Assembly (NCBI GenBank): GCA_964019055.1
Contig: OZ025207.1
Location: 17,548,230-17,612,229, forward strand
Source of the DNA: Anthopleura xanthogrammica
Lineage: Eukaryota; Cnidaria; Anthozoa; Actiniaria; Actiniidae
DNA length: 64,000 nucleotides
Reading direction: 5' to 3'
Shown in pieces: positions 33,485 to 43,947 of the stretch (positions are counted from its first letter, which is position 1; every line of letters begins with the position of its first letter). The notes under the pieces are model-generated. The model had not been told where the DNA came from. It searched no databases and saw only the letters and a list, made by a program, of their open reading frames with translations. Made by a program: the position numbers and the translations under genes.

Positions 33485-34017
33485 TTCGAAGAGTCACAAA
33501 ACGGCTTGATGTCTTAGAGGTTTTCAAGTGTTATTCCACTGAGATGAATTGCCTTTCACGGGGTATTGTATCGATGAAAATTTTTAAATGCACCACAAAA
33601 TTCTTTAAATGCACAAAACAGAATGCCAGAAAACTATAAACTTTAGGCTGATACTGAGCTTTCGGCGAGCAGTGAACACAGTGAATTAACTGGAACGTGA
33701 CTGAGGTTAATTACAACTTCAGTTAACATGCCACAACAAAACGTGATTGGCTGACCTAATTGGAAGCACGTGGATTGCGTGAGGTTAACTGACCCTTGTA
33801 CCAACCATCCTTTATCCCAACAGCATATTATATTACAGTTTGTTTATATAAAAATCAAAGGCCTCTTTGTTTCTCTTGGTAACTAAGCGAGGCTTACACC
33901 ACTACCATTGACCGATTCTAATGGTTGTATAATTAACTTTAATTTATATGGATATAAATTCGCTTTAAATTCATTGTCTCAACTCAATATAACAACAATG
34001 TTCAGTGTTCTCCTCTT

Positions 34018-35612
34018 CTAAGTGTAGACGTGGTAGTCTTCAAATCTCTTTGGTCTTCGCCTCTCCCTTCTCGGTCTGTCTTGCTTTTCTTCTTGAGCTT
34101 GTGGTTCTGTTTCCGCTTGTTCTCTTTCTTGTTTGGCTTTGGTTTTTTCTGTTGATTTCTCTCTCAGTTCCATTCGTTCTCCTTTGTTGTCCTTTGCTCT
34201 CTTCGAGTTTGGATCCTCTTGAGTTCCGACTTCTCTTAGTGTTTTCTCTCTGGAATCTTCTCGCTTGGTGTCTGTTCTTGTCTGTTGTTCTTGGCTTACG
34301 GTAGGTGTCTCTATTTCATCTGTGGTATCGATGACTGTGTTGACTAGCTTGAAGTAGCTGGCATCTCGTGAAACTGTGCGTCCGTCTGTGGTTCTCCTTG
34401 CTGTTATCTTGGATCCTTGGATGTCGCAGGCTGTGTAGAATATGGGCTCATATGGTGTGCTCCACTTGTTCTTTTTTTCCTTGCTTGATTAACACGTAGT
34501 CACCGAGTAGTAAATTCTTCTCTTTTGATCGACTGTTTTCTCTCTGTACTTTCATCTTCTCTTTGTATCTCGCGTCGTTCTTGTTCATCTGCTCGTCCTC
34601 TTCTGATCTCTTCTTGTTGGGTGGTATGTAATCAAGTCTCGTTCTAATAGCTGTGCCTCTCATCGCCTCGTAGGGTGATACTGCTGTTGCTGGGTGTGGT
34701 GTGGATCTGTATGCAGTGAGCATGTCATGAATAGCGTTCTGACTCTCCAGTTTGTCTTTACCTTGTATGTGTGCTATTTGCTCTGTCTTGTTTATCATTT
34801 GCATGAACCTCTCGACTTCTCCGTTCGCTCTAGGGTGTAGGGGTGTTACCTTGTGGTGTTGGAAACCCTCTTGTCTTGCAAAGTCCTCAAAGTCTCTTGA
34901 GTTGAATGGTGGTCCATTGTCGGTTTCTACTCTTCTTGGAGTTCCGTATGTTGCGAATACATGTTTTAACCTTTCCTTGTTGGCTTGGAAGGAGGTTGGC
35001 GATACTCGTTCTACAACTGGATATCTGGTTCTCTTGTCAACGATGACTAAGTTGTAGTGTCCGTCAGGATACGGTCCGCCGTGATCTATTGATACAGTGT
35101 CCCATGGTTTGTCTGGGATACTGGAAGCCTTGATTGGTTCTGCTTGCTTGTCCTTGGTCGCTACTTGGCATTCATAGCATTGGTCGATAGCATTGTCTAT
35201 CATGTTGTTCATGTACGGGAACCTATACTTCTCTCGAAGCATTCTCTTCGTCTTTGTCTTTCCCAAGTGCCCTAGGCTGTGTCCGATCTTCACTACCTTT
35301 CTCTGTAGGTTCTCTGGTAGTACGATTCTTTCTTCTCTGAAGATCATCCCTTCAGCTGTTGACACTTCTTGTTTAACGTGTGTAAATGGTTCTATGTCCT
35401 TGTCTCTACGGAATTTCTCCCAGTCGCCTTTAGCTATCCTCTGAGATAACTTTTGCATCGCCTCGTCTTTCAATGTCTCTTCTCTTATTCTCTCAAGAAC
35501 TACTGAGTGTTCTGCTTCTACAGTCCATTTGATGATTTCTTCGGTACCATCGTTTTCCGTCTCTGGTAGTGGGTGTCTAGAGAGGTAATCTAGTGGATCG
35601 GCCTCGTCTTTT
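34018..35612 (-). pseudogene. Gypsy Pol: integrase region (two frameshifts)
   Basis: Continues Pol after a frameshift near 35612, where the YLSRHPLP end of RNase H resumes in this frame. Integrase: the zinc-binding entry with HSLGHLGKTKTK and QCYECQ, the catalytic core with SIDHGGP (Asp), VETDNGPPF (Asp) and PLHPRANGEVERF (Glu), then YRSTPHPAT and a C-terminal segment. At about 34470 a run of T causes a second frameshift; the original frame goes on as WSTPYEPIFYTACDIQG to a basic, charged tail ending DYHVYT before TAG at 34018-34020. All three catalytic residues are present, but the two frameshifts prevent one polyprotein. Confidence 0.88.
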
Positions 35613-38425
35613 CAGGTTCATAGATAAGTTCGTAGTCTACGTCCTGCATTTGCATAACCCACTTCTCGATTCTTGGAGGCATGTTGATCTTTGTCTTGTT
35701 GAATAATGGTAGTAGCGGTTTATGCGCTGTGACAATAGTGAATCTTGGTGCTCCTAGCAGATATACTCTGAGTCGATCCTTGGCCCACTTGATAGCGAGT
35801 GTGTCTTTCTCCGTCTGGCTGTACCTCTTTTCAGCGTCTGTCATTGTGCGACTTATGAAGTGCACTGGCTGTATGCCTTTGTCTGTCTTCTGGAGTAGAG
35901 CTGCGGATAAGCCTTCATTGTAGCTTGCCTCTGTCCTCAGGATAATCTGCTTGTTTGGGTCGAAGTACGCCATCGTCCTCTCGTCAGATAGATTGTCTTG
36001 TATTGTTTGGAACGCTTTCTGTTCTTTCTTCCCCCACTGGAATCTGATTTCCCTTCTCGTTAGCTGGTGGAGTGGTGCTGCTATACTTGCGTAGTCTTTG
36101 ATAAAGTTGTCTAAGTATCCGGCCATGCCGAGGAAGCTCCTCACCTCGTCCTTGCTCTTGGGTGCTCCGCAACTCTTTATCGCTCTCACCTTGTCAGGTG
36201 GTGGTCTCAGTCCTTTCTTGGTGAATACGTGTCCAAAGAATTCAATTGCTTCCTTCTCAAACTCGCACTTCTCTTTGTTGAACGTGATCCCGTGGTCTCT
36301 AGCTCTCTGCAGCACTGTTAGCAGGATTTCTCTGTGTCCTTCTTTGTCTTTTCCTCCTAGTAGGATGTCGTCTCTTTGATTAAGGTAGTGTGGAATGTCT
36401 CCGAATACCTTGAACATCGCCTCGTCGAAGACGTCTTGAGATGATTTAGCGCCAAAAATGAGTCGCAGTGGTCGATAATTTCCCCAGGGGGTGCTGAATG
36501 TTGCTACTCCTCTCGTCTCAGGGTCTAACGTCAGCTGATGATATCCCTGCTTGAGGTCGAGTTTTGAGAAAACTGTGCAGTCGTGGAGGTGATATGTGAA
36601 GTCGTCTATCTTCGGTGCTTGCACACATCTGCTTCTCTTCATGGATTCATTGGGGATTCTCATATCGATGCTCGCTCTGATCATGTGCGGTTCTAGTTCG
36701 TCTTTCTTGGTCTCTGTAAACTTCGGTTTGGGCTGTACTACTAGGGGTGAGCACCACGTTATCGCTTCGCCTTCTGGGATTTTCTGGAATATCTCTTTCT
36801 CTACGCCTTCATCTAGCCATCTCTTCAGAGGTTTTTGTAGGTGGTAGGGTACGTTTCTCGGTTTCTGTGCGATAGGTTTTGCGGTTGGGTCCATCTCCAG
36901 CTTGACCTGCATGTTTTCTCCTGTTTCTTTCTCTTTGAAACATCCAATTCCTTGGAATACGTCATCATACTCTGGTATGATTCTCTCGATTTGGTCTGGA
37001 GCTGCGCTGACTGTCTTGATTCTCAGGTCGTTTGGTTCTTCGAGTGTTCCGTCTGGTTCAATTCTGAGCATGCCTGAGTCTAGTAGTGTCTTCTTGCTTA
37101 TGAGTGGTGGTGAGTCCATTGTTCCTCTGATTACTAGGAATTTTGTCTTGACTCCTCTTGTTTTGTTTCTAAGTGTCACTGGGAATTCTCCTTTGACTTC
37201 TAGCTTGCTCTGTAATGCTCGTATTCTCTCCTCGCTTGGAGATAGTTCCTGTATCTCTTGAGATCTGTGTTTGAGTGCTCTAAACTGGTATTCATCCATG
37301 ATGTTTGCACTGGCTCCGCTGTCAGGTTCCATGTCTGCGTCTAGATCTGCTATTCTTATTCGTATTGTGTTTGTCTGTCTTCCTGATCTCACACTCTTTG
37401 CTCTTTGGTCGATATGTCTCGCCGCTTGCTGTAGAAATTCATCGTCCGATGAAGAATCGTTGTTGGATTCTGTAGTTTTCTTCACTCGCTGTTGATATCT
37501 CACGTCCCTCTTGCTTTCCTGTTTCTCTTGTCTCTGTGCTGTGCTGTTGCAACATCTCGCAAAATGGTTGTACTTGCCGCATTTTAGACATTGTTTTCCG
37601 TATGCTGGGCAGTCTTTACCTGGTTTGTGTGTTCCTGTGTTTCCACAGTAGTAACATGGTTTTTCGGATTTTCCTGGATCTTCAGGTCGTCTAGCTTGCT
37701 GTTGTTTTCTTGCCTGTTGGATATAGTTTTGCCGCGGTGATTTACTGTCTCGTGGTCGTGGTCTGAATGGTGGTTTGCTACGGTGAAGTTTCGCCACTTT
37801 GTGTTCGGTTTTCATATATTTTATCTGCTGGCTGATGTCTTCGCGTTGGCTGGCTTCGTCTATAAATCTGTCCAGATTCCACTTTTTTCTGATGCATTCT
37901 TTTATGAGGTTTTCATTTGATACTGTTTGGATCAAATGTTCTAGGATTCGATCGTCGAATTGGTCTCCGAATTCACAATCCTTCGCTTTCTCTCTCATTC
38001 TCGCCGCATAATTGATAACGGTCTCGTTCGATTGCATTCGCTCTTTGCTGAATGTATATCTTGCGTGGTGTTTATTCTTTCTTGGCAGGAAGTGGTTGTT
38101 TAATTTCCTCTTGAGTTTCTCGTAGTCATTGTCGTTTTCTTCTGCTGGTGGTTCTGGTAGGTTTCGAGCGAGTTTCTTGATTTCGGGTCCGCCATAAATC
38201 TTCAAAGCGCTGACCTTATCTTTGATCTTATCGATCTCTAGGTATGATATTTCTTCTTCGAAATCTTCGAGCCACTCCTCCCATGCTCTTCCTATCTCTA
38301 ATCTGTTCTCTGGAATTCTGAATTTCTCTATACTCAGTGTTTTTGTTGTTGTGAAGACTTTGATTTCTTTGTTTCCTGCTGCTTGTATTTCGTCTTTTGT
38401 TGTCGGACATGTTTATCTGCACGTG
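35590..38425 (-). pseudogene. Gypsy Gag-Pol: Gag, protease, RT, RNase H
   Basis: One frame of about 940 codons, open from 38425. It has no in-frame ATG at its beginning; the ATG at 38413 is one base out of frame, so a small indel near the start probably broke initiation. Gag has a WEEWLEDFEEE-type N-terminus and helical core. Two zinc knuckles follow (CYYCGNTGTHKPGKDC; CLKCGKYNHFARCC). Protease shows EPDSGASANIM, with DSGA in place of DTGA. RT has FSKLDLKQGYHQL and QRDDILLGG, with R replacing the usual residue before DD. RNase H begins LRTEASYNEGLSAAL, with E where D is usual. It stops at 35590 after a frameshift. Substitutions plus frameshifts indicate an inactive copy. Confidence 0.88.
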
Positions 38426-38585
38426 CTTCGATGTCTCGACTGATATTCTCTACGCGCGTTATGCTCTTCTTTGTCTTTGTAGTCGCTTTTTTTTCTTCTT
38501 CTTTGTTTTCACATTGACAATGTGAGTATCTCTTGAGTTGACTTTTAGCTTTTCTCTTTGTTTAGGCTCTGAGTTTCTTGGTTGT

Positions 38586-38605
38586 TTTGAATCCTCGTCG
38601 CCATA
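38586..38605 (-). other. Putative primer-binding site
   Basis: The 5' LTR ends in ACA and is followed on the minus strand by TATGGCGACGAGGATTCAAA. TGGCGAC next to the LTR is a common start for gypsy primer-binding sites; the exact tRNA is not determined here. Confidence 0.6.
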
Positions 38606-38705
38606 TGTAGTGACTCGACGCCATTACTATGTCAAACTAATTTATTCATATATATACATACTAATTATATAATACAATGATTGATTGATTGTTAAGGATA
38701 CTACA
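38606..38705 (-). repeat. 5' LTR of the gypsy element (100 bp)
   Basis: Begins TGTAGTATCC and ends CACTACA on the minus strand (TG...CA). It is unusually short for an LTR. Its first 57 bases recur at 29209-29153 beside a polypurine tract, which confirms it. Confidence 0.8.
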
Positions 38706-38809
38706 ATCGGAGACATATACACGCAGTAACTTAACTTATAGCTCTCAACTTGTTCTAAGGCCACACAGTCTATCTTTAAATGGGCAAGTTCACAATGGTT
38801 TATAGTCAA

Positions 38810-39062
38810 GCATTTCCCATTGAAAGCCTTCAAGATGCACCTAACTGATAAACCTTGGTTAACCCCAGAAATTAAAGATGCTGTTAAAATACGACAAAGA
38901 GCCTGTTCATCAAACAACATTCCTCTCTTTACATTCCATGGAAAGAAGGTTAACAAGCTTTGTAAAAAGTTCAAAAGAGCATATTACAAGGCGAAACTAG
39001 ATCTCGAAGGGGACCCTGTGTCCTATTGTGCAGCACCAGTCTGCGTGCAAAATCTCAAATAA
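38810..39062 (+). pseudogene. LINE ORF2 linker fragment
   Basis: The frame KAFKMHLTDKPWLTPEIKD...RQRACSSN...KKVNKLCKKFKRAYYKAKL is the segment between endonuclease and RT of CR1/L2-like LINEs, where DKPW.TPE..L and a basic helix are conserved. It is truncated at both sides: by the gypsy 5' LTR at 38705 and the TTAA MITE at 39081. Confidence 0.75.
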
Positions 39063-39080
39063 AAAAGTGTCAATTCGTTC

Positions 39081-39794
39081 TTAAGGTATCAGGATATGAT
39101 TAGGACCTCTATACGCGCTACCTCAAATTTCGCACGGGCTTTACAATATTTTGCCATAAAAGTATACATTTTCTGAAAGCTAAATAAATGTAGTTTTCGA
39201 ATATCTATTTATAATTGTCTGTTTTGGAACATAAAAAAAATGATTGGGTTCAAAGTGACATTCTACCTCACTTCATTCGACGACTTCCCGCAGGGTCAGA
39301 ATTTCCGCTATGTCGATCAAAATTACATCAGCATACTCTGTGGATAATGAGCTTCAAAACGGTGTCTCAGATTTTTGATATCTTTTTTTAGATCGTGTGT
39401 AATGACACGTTAAATCCGGAAGTTTGAAATTTCGGTGGTTATGATTGCAAAATAGACAATAACTTTTGAATGAAAAACCATTTCAAAAATCTGAGACATC
39501 CTTTTTAGATCGTATTGGTATTTATCATAATCCAAAGTTTCAGTTCGATGCAATGTAATCCAAAAGAGCTAGAATGTTTTTAAAACGATATTTTGGTCAC
39601 TCAAAAACTGCGGAGAAAGCCAATAACTTTTTTATTGTCGCGAAACAGAAAATTTCATATTGATTTTTAAAAACTACGTTTATTTAGCTTTCAGAAAATG
39701 TATGATTTTATATATCAATATTGAAAAGGCAGCGAGAAATTTGGCTCGCACGTAAAGTAATCTCGAAGGCCTCAAACGTATCCTGATACCTTAA
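39081..39794. mobile_element. Fold-back MITE, TTAA-flanked (piggyBac-like), copy 2
   Basis: Nearly identical to 1158-1869 along its whole length, with the same TTAAGGTATCAGGATA ends in inverted orientation and TTAA at each edge. It contains scattered substitutions and a few 1-2 base indels relative to copy 1. The independent flanks of the two copies fix the boundaries. Confidence 0.88.
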
Positions 39795-39856
39795 ATAATA
39801 AAAGAAATATTAATTTTAGTTTTAGTAGATTCAGTTAATACGATAGCGGTTGAGCT

Positions 39857-40295
39857 CTCATTGATATCGTAAAAGTCTACCACAATGGTACATGGGGAAC
39901 TGTGTGTCATGATTGGTGGGACATGAGAGAAGCCAAAGTTGCATGTCGACAACTCGGCTTCACAAGAGCTGTAGGACCATGGCGCGATGGACGAGGGATT
40001 GGAAAGGTCTGGTTGGACAACATGGATTGCATTGGGTCAGAGACCTCACTTCATAGCTGTGTTCACCCTGGATGGGGAGTTTCGGACTCTCTCTGCAAAA
40101 CTCATAGATATGATGCCGGTGTTGTGTGGTGTATCTCAAATGCTTATATGAAGAATCAATCAAATAATTTTGACCAACCTCAATAATTCATTCATTCCAA
40201 CATAAGAGAAAATAAGTAGTAACGGTAGCAGAAGGAGTAGCAGGAGTGGACGACAGCAGCTAATAGTGTAGCCTTCTACAAAGCCATAATCAGTC
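39857..40295 (+). repeat. Segmental duplication, copy 1 (SRCR exon plus intron)
   Basis: About 435 bp nearly identical to 60008-60440, starting CATTGATATCGTA and running through an SRCR exon into non-coding DNA ending TAGTGTAGCCTTCT. Differences are scattered point changes plus a few short indels. Confidence 0.88.
39876..40128 (+). CDS. SRCR core exon (253 bases), copy 1
   Basis: Acceptor CGTAAAAG, then [62 protein letters not shown]. It ends GTTGTGTG|GTGTAT, which would split the last cysteine codon in phase 2. The exon has an intact frame and the same 253-base size as at 26735 and 60025. It lacks the N-terminal IRLV strand. Whether it is expressed cannot be judged from sequence. Confidence 0.7.
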
Positions 40296-40395
40296 ATGAT
40301 GTTAGTCACGAAATAATATTAATAATAATTATTATTATAATCATCCTTTATTTCACAGCAAATATACCATACTATACCATAATAAAAGTAATATT

Positions 40396-40753
40396 AAACA
40401 ATTATTGGATGAGGTTGAGCATGATATCGTAAATTATCAAGACCAAGGTCGTGTTATCGTGATAAAACGGCCGAGGTCTTGATATTTACGATATCATGCG
40501 AAAACCGAGTTTAATAATTGTTTTATTATACATTTCGTAAAATAAGAATAAAGATTCAATTCTGCTTTCGAAAAAATAGCAAACGAATGTCCATTTTCAT
40601 AATTGTGACCTTTGAACTCGACATGATAAATGTATTATCTGTAGGTAAAACCTACAGATAATACATTTATCATGTCAAGTTCACACGATATCAGGGATTG
40701 GCTGAGGGCTCTTGGACAATCAGAAGCGAGATTGTGAGTAAAATGTATAATAA
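40396..40753. mobile_element. Fold-back element with an empty site elsewhere in the window
   Basis: Two adjacent palindromes: ATCGTAAATTATCAAGACC pairing with GGTCTTGATATTTACGAT (about 40430-40500), and a 33-bp-armed hairpin at 40614-40682. The flanks (AATAAAAGTAATAT on the left, GCTGGTAATTAGTTGC on the right) are contiguous at 62278-62300, so the roughly 355-bp unit is an insertion relative to that copy. No ORF. Confidence 0.8.
40614..40682. repeat. Near-perfect 33-bp-armed hairpin
   Basis: GAACTCGACATGATAAATG...CTGTAGGT and its inverse ACCTACAG...CATTTATCATGTCAAGTTC around a 3-base centre, with one mismatch. Confidence 0.9.
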
Positions 40754-40811
40754 TGCTGGTAATTAGTTGCTTCCAGCTCAAGAGCTATCCTGATCCTGAG
40801 AGCTGAAGCAC

Positions 40812-41632
40812 TCTTAAGAATCTAGGTGTTTGGTTTGACAACTCACTCTCAATGGTAAAACATGTGAACAATATCTGCAAAACGGCATTTTTCCACCTTA
40901 GACACTTGGCTTCCATTAGAAAATTCTTGTCCACTGAACACTATGAAATATTAATCCACGCGTTCATAACTTCAAGACTTGATTTTTGTAACTCTCTCTT
41001 ATCTGGACTACCAAAACAACTTATCAAGAGATTACAACACGTTCAGAACTCAGCTGCCCGACTGCTTACCTTTACAAGAAAACACGACCACATAACACCA
41101 TTACTGAAAGATCTGCACTGGCTGCCAGTATCTAAACGCATAGACTTCAAGTTACTGGTCCTTGTATTTAAAGCATATCATTGCACCTTCCTATATCTGT
41201 GATCTCGTTGAAAAGTATTCTCCACGTAGATCCCTGAGATCGTCCTCCAAGAACTTACTTCAAGTCCCTCAATACAATCTTAAAACATATGGTCTACGAG
41301 CCTTCTCCATCACTGGCCCTATTCTCTGGAACTCTCTGCCAGCTGATCTACGTACAATTACCTGCCTAACTCTGTTTAAAACTAAATTGAAAACCTACCT
41401 CTACCGATTATCCTACCTATGAACTTTGACCTGCTATTGAACTACTGAATATTGTTTTTTACTTTATCTATTGAATTTATCTTTTATATATACATATATA
41501 AATATTTTTTATATGAACTTGATTATTTATTATCATTTTATTTCACATTTTACTATGTAAAGCGCTATTGACACCCTTGAAATGGCGCTATATATTAAAT
41601 AAAGATTATTATTATTATTATTATTATTCTCA
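40812..41632 (+). pseudogene. LINE 3' fragment with (ATT)n tail
   Basis: Starts just after the YADD region: LGVWFDNSLSMVKHVN, then FHLRHLASIRKFLSTEHYEILIH, LQHVQNSAARLL, HDHITPLLKDLHWLPV. A one-base shift near 41165 moves the rest to another frame (CDLVEKYSPRRSLRSS, GPILWNSLPADLR, FKTKLKTYLY-stop). A short 3' UTR and an AATAAAG(ATT)n tail follow. Classic 5'-truncated CR1/L2-like insertion. Confidence 0.88.
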
Positions 41633-41850
41633 GTATACGAGCGGTACCTGGAAGTAAAGTTTTCTGAAGCTCTATCATGTTGATCTTGTCAATGTCTAAT
41701 CGATGCAAATGCTCCTTAAATTGTTTCGACTTTGCCCTTAACGATCCTATTACAATTGGTATTGTCATTGTTTTCATTCCCCATAGTCTTTTTATTTCTA
41801 TCCTGAGATCTTGGTATTTATCTATTTTCTCCTTTTCTTCTTCTCCTTCT
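41595..41850 (-). pseudogene. LINE C-terminal fragment
   Basis: The minus-strand frame reads IDKYQDLRIEIKRLWGMK, IPIVIGSLRAKSKQF, LQKTLLPGTARILR. This is the C-terminal end of a LINE ORF2 family in which DLR.E..RLW, PVVIG.LG and LL.TARILR are conserved. Its (AAT) tail meets the (ATT) tail of the opposite-strand LINE at 41632, so the two converge on one microsatellite. Confidence 0.75.
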
Positions 41851-41999
41851 TATTATTTGGTTTATTTCAACTTTAGTCTGACTTGACTTTGTACAGAAGA
41901 TTGCGGAAATATGGCATAATTTCTAAGCAAAGTTCTTAATTTCCAAACTGACAGATCAAATGGCTTTGTACTTAGACAGCATACAAAGCCTTAACTATT

Positions 42000-42212
42000 T
42001 CACAATTCTGGGAAATTACCCATTTCTGACATTTCCGTATCTATACCATTGACAAGTCCTACCCTATTGAGCCTATTAATAAGTTCTTTTTGAAATCCTG
42101 ACAGGAAATCTAAAACGATATTAATTTGGATTATTTCATAGTTAGGATAGAGTCTCTCTAGACTTGCTCTCAGATCCGCGTATTTATCCGTTTTCATTCT
42201 GTTTTATTTTTA
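42000..42212 (-). pseudogene. LINE C-terminal fragment
   Basis: The frame KTDKYADLRASLERLYPNY...QINIVLDFLSGF is related to the fragment at 41595 by its KY.DLR...RL block and sits beside the microsatellite at 42213. Only about 65 residues remain. Confidence 0.6.
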
Positions 42213-42224
42213 TTATTATTATTA

Positions 42225-42283
<59 letters not shown>

Positions 42284-42290
42284 TATTTTA
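42213..42290. repeat. (ATT)n microsatellite
   Basis: About 25 ATT units with one ATC interruption, shared tail between LINE fragments on the minus strand. Confidence 0.9.
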
Positions 42291-42299
42291 TTTATTTAT

Positions 42300-43480
42300 T
42301 AAACTTCCACTGAGTAAATAAAACGTACATAACTAATAAAAAAAAATTAAAAAAATTAAAAAAAACAAGAAAAAACTAACTAAGAAAGAAAATATAAACG
42401 GGAAAAGATCTCAGTGAGGGACAATCACAACAGAGCAAGCTCCAACTAGGTGAAAGCCCATGAATAATAATAATGATAATAAATAAATAGTTAATAGTAG
42501 AAAAGATTGGAAAAAGTTAAGCTAATATATCAAAATATTCAATACTGTGAGGAATAAGGCCCGGTCTAGAAGCCGAAGTCCACATGCGCCGAATCCAACG
42601 CAAACGAGCAACCCTGTTGTTGAGCTCATTTGCACTAGATTCGGCACATGAGAACCCCGACTCCCAAACCGGGCCCAATTCCCCCTATACAATAAATACG
42701 TATGAATAATATACTATATATATACGATGTAAAATACCCCTATTGAGTGAGTTTAGCATAAAAATGTGTTAGAAACAACACTGACGAAAACTAAGTAGGT
42801 TCCTAGTGGAGCAACACTTAGGACACAAGGACTTCCATGTATAAACATTGTCCTGATCGAATGTTTCAATAAGTGCTTTCTTATAATGCTTGACTAAAGC
42901 TGCTTTAAAAGAATCAACACTAGGTAACGTTCTTATTAATGAAGGAAGTGAATTCCATAACTTGACAGTGCGATTAAAAAAACTACGTTGAAAAAGAGAC
43001 GTCCTACACTTTAAAGGCTGATAATCCAATGAACAACTATGGCGAGTGGACCTAACAATTACTTTAGGTTGAATAAATTCTGAAATATCAAAATTATATA
43101 TGCCTTAATTGATAGCCTTAAAGAAAAATATTAAATCTCTAATTTCGTGCCAATATGACACTGGTAGAAGGTTCAGTTTAATAAGTCTCTCTTTGTAAGG
43201 GATTAGGGCATCAGGGTACCCTAAGACATATTTTGTTGCTCGTCGTTGAACTCCCTCAACTGTTCGCAAACCACCGATGTGGAGCGGTGTCCATACTTCA
43301 CTAGCATATCCAAGATATGTTCTGACCAAACTAAGGTAAAGTGAACGCTTGACTGCGGAACCAAAACGAGGGTCAGATGTTCTGTAGAGAAACCATATAT
43401 GCTTCGCTTGTCAGGCTCAAACATTTCAATTTGAGGGTGATTCGTGACAAGAGAAAAAAAATAATTCAATTTAGCACGGA
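42300..43480 (-). pseudogene. LINE RT C-terminal relic with 3' UTR
   Basis: Minus-strand frames from 43480 down: a block ending SLYLSLVRTYLGYASEVWTP (overlapping frames), VEGVQRRATKYVLGY, PYKERLIKLNLLPVSYWHEIRDLIFFFKAI, then after a frameshift LFQRSFFNRTVKLWNSLP and a short cysteine-bearing tail. The 3' UTR (42300-42768) holds a hairpin at 42583-42648 and ends at the (AAT)n tail. Catalytic RT is absent. Confidence 0.8.
42583..42648. other. LINE 3' UTR hairpin, copy 1
   Basis: TGCGCCGAATCCAACGCAAA pairs with TTTGCACTAGATTCGGCACA, separated by about 20 bases. A related hairpin occurs at 48593-48641 in another LINE 3' UTR-like stretch, with different bases on both arms. Confidence 0.7.
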
Positions 43481-43628
43481 GCCTGGTACTGAAACCTCGG
43501 AAGTGGGCTATTGAATCTGGTCTATAGTTCCTTTTCGAATATGGCGTCTATGACGTCAAACGAGGAGTCCTAGAATGTCCCGGATGTTGTGACGGATAAT
43601 GATTGTTCTTTGAAATCCGGTACATTCC

Positions 43629-43771
43629 AGTCCCGGATGCTGCTATTGGAAATCATTGGGTTCCGACATCCGGGACATTCTCACCATTCTCCTCGTTTGA
43701 CGTCATAGGAGAATGGTGAGAATGTCCCGGATGTCGGAACCCAATGATTTCCAATAGCAGCATCCGGGACT
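43629..43771. repeat. Perfect 65-bp inverted repeat
   Basis: AGTCCCGGATGCTGCTATTG... (43629-43693) is exactly mirrored at 43707-43771 around a 13-base centre CGTTTGACGTCAT. Parts of the same sequence also occur at 43540-43625 (ATGACGTCAAACGAGGAG; AATGTCCCGGATGT), giving a third, diverged copy. No ORF. Confidence 0.92.
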
Positions 43772-43782
43772 ATTAGTATAGG

Positions 43783-43943
43783 AAATCGCACGACCTCGAG
43801 TACAATTTGGAAATTAATAGGTACGAGTAATGTTTTGAAAGTTCTTGTAATTGCACGAGCCTTTAGGCGAGTGCAATTAAAGAACTTTCAAAACATTACG
43901 AGTGCCTATTAATTCCAAATTGTACGAGAAGGTCGTGCGATTT
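43783..43943. repeat. Large hairpin (about 70-bp arms)
   Basis: AAATCGCACGACCT...CAATTTGGAAATTAATAGG...TTTGAAAGTTCTT pairs with AAGAACTTTCAAA...CCTATTAATTCCAAATTG...AGGTCGTGCGATTT. Centre GAGCCTTTAGGCGA. Confidence 0.85.
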
Positions 43944-43947
43944 TTTA

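Larger units (their letters stand above)
29360..33825 (-). mobile_element. DIRS-type tyrosine-recombinase retrotransposon, all ORFs open
   Basis: Gag, RT-RNase H and tyrosine recombinase ORFs overlap in DIRS order on the minus strand and none has an internal stop. A short inverted match (TTATCCCA-like) near 33815 and 29360 suggests the termini, but exact ends and the internal complementary region are not resolved. No Dam-like methyltransferase domain follows RNase H, unlike DIRS1 itself. The element interrupts the gypsy element between its pol stop and polypurine tract, so it is the younger insertion. Edges are approximate. Confidence 0.85.
29153..38705 (-). mobile_element. Ty3/gypsy LTR retrotransposon, with DIRS nested inside
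   Basis: On the minus strand the order is: 5' LTR (38705-38606), primer-binding region beginning TATGGCGACGAGG, gag-pol (38425-34018), DIRS insertion (about 33825-29360), polypurine tract (29226-29210), then the first 57 bases of the 3' LTR (29209-29153). The two LTR starts are identical over TGTAGTATCCTTAACAATC and beyond. After 57 bases the 3' LTR is replaced by SRCR intron sequence, so it is truncated. Pol is complete by domain but carries about three frameshifts, so the copy is inactive. Confidence 0.85.

Noticed and set aside
34005..34304. Hydrophobic 99-codon ORF resembling a membrane protein
   Set aside because: Antisense of the charged C-terminal tail of gypsy Pol; hydrophobicity is a strand artefact.
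36098..37261. Several 80-120-codon plus-strand ORFs
   Set aside because: Antisense shadows of the gypsy pol gene.
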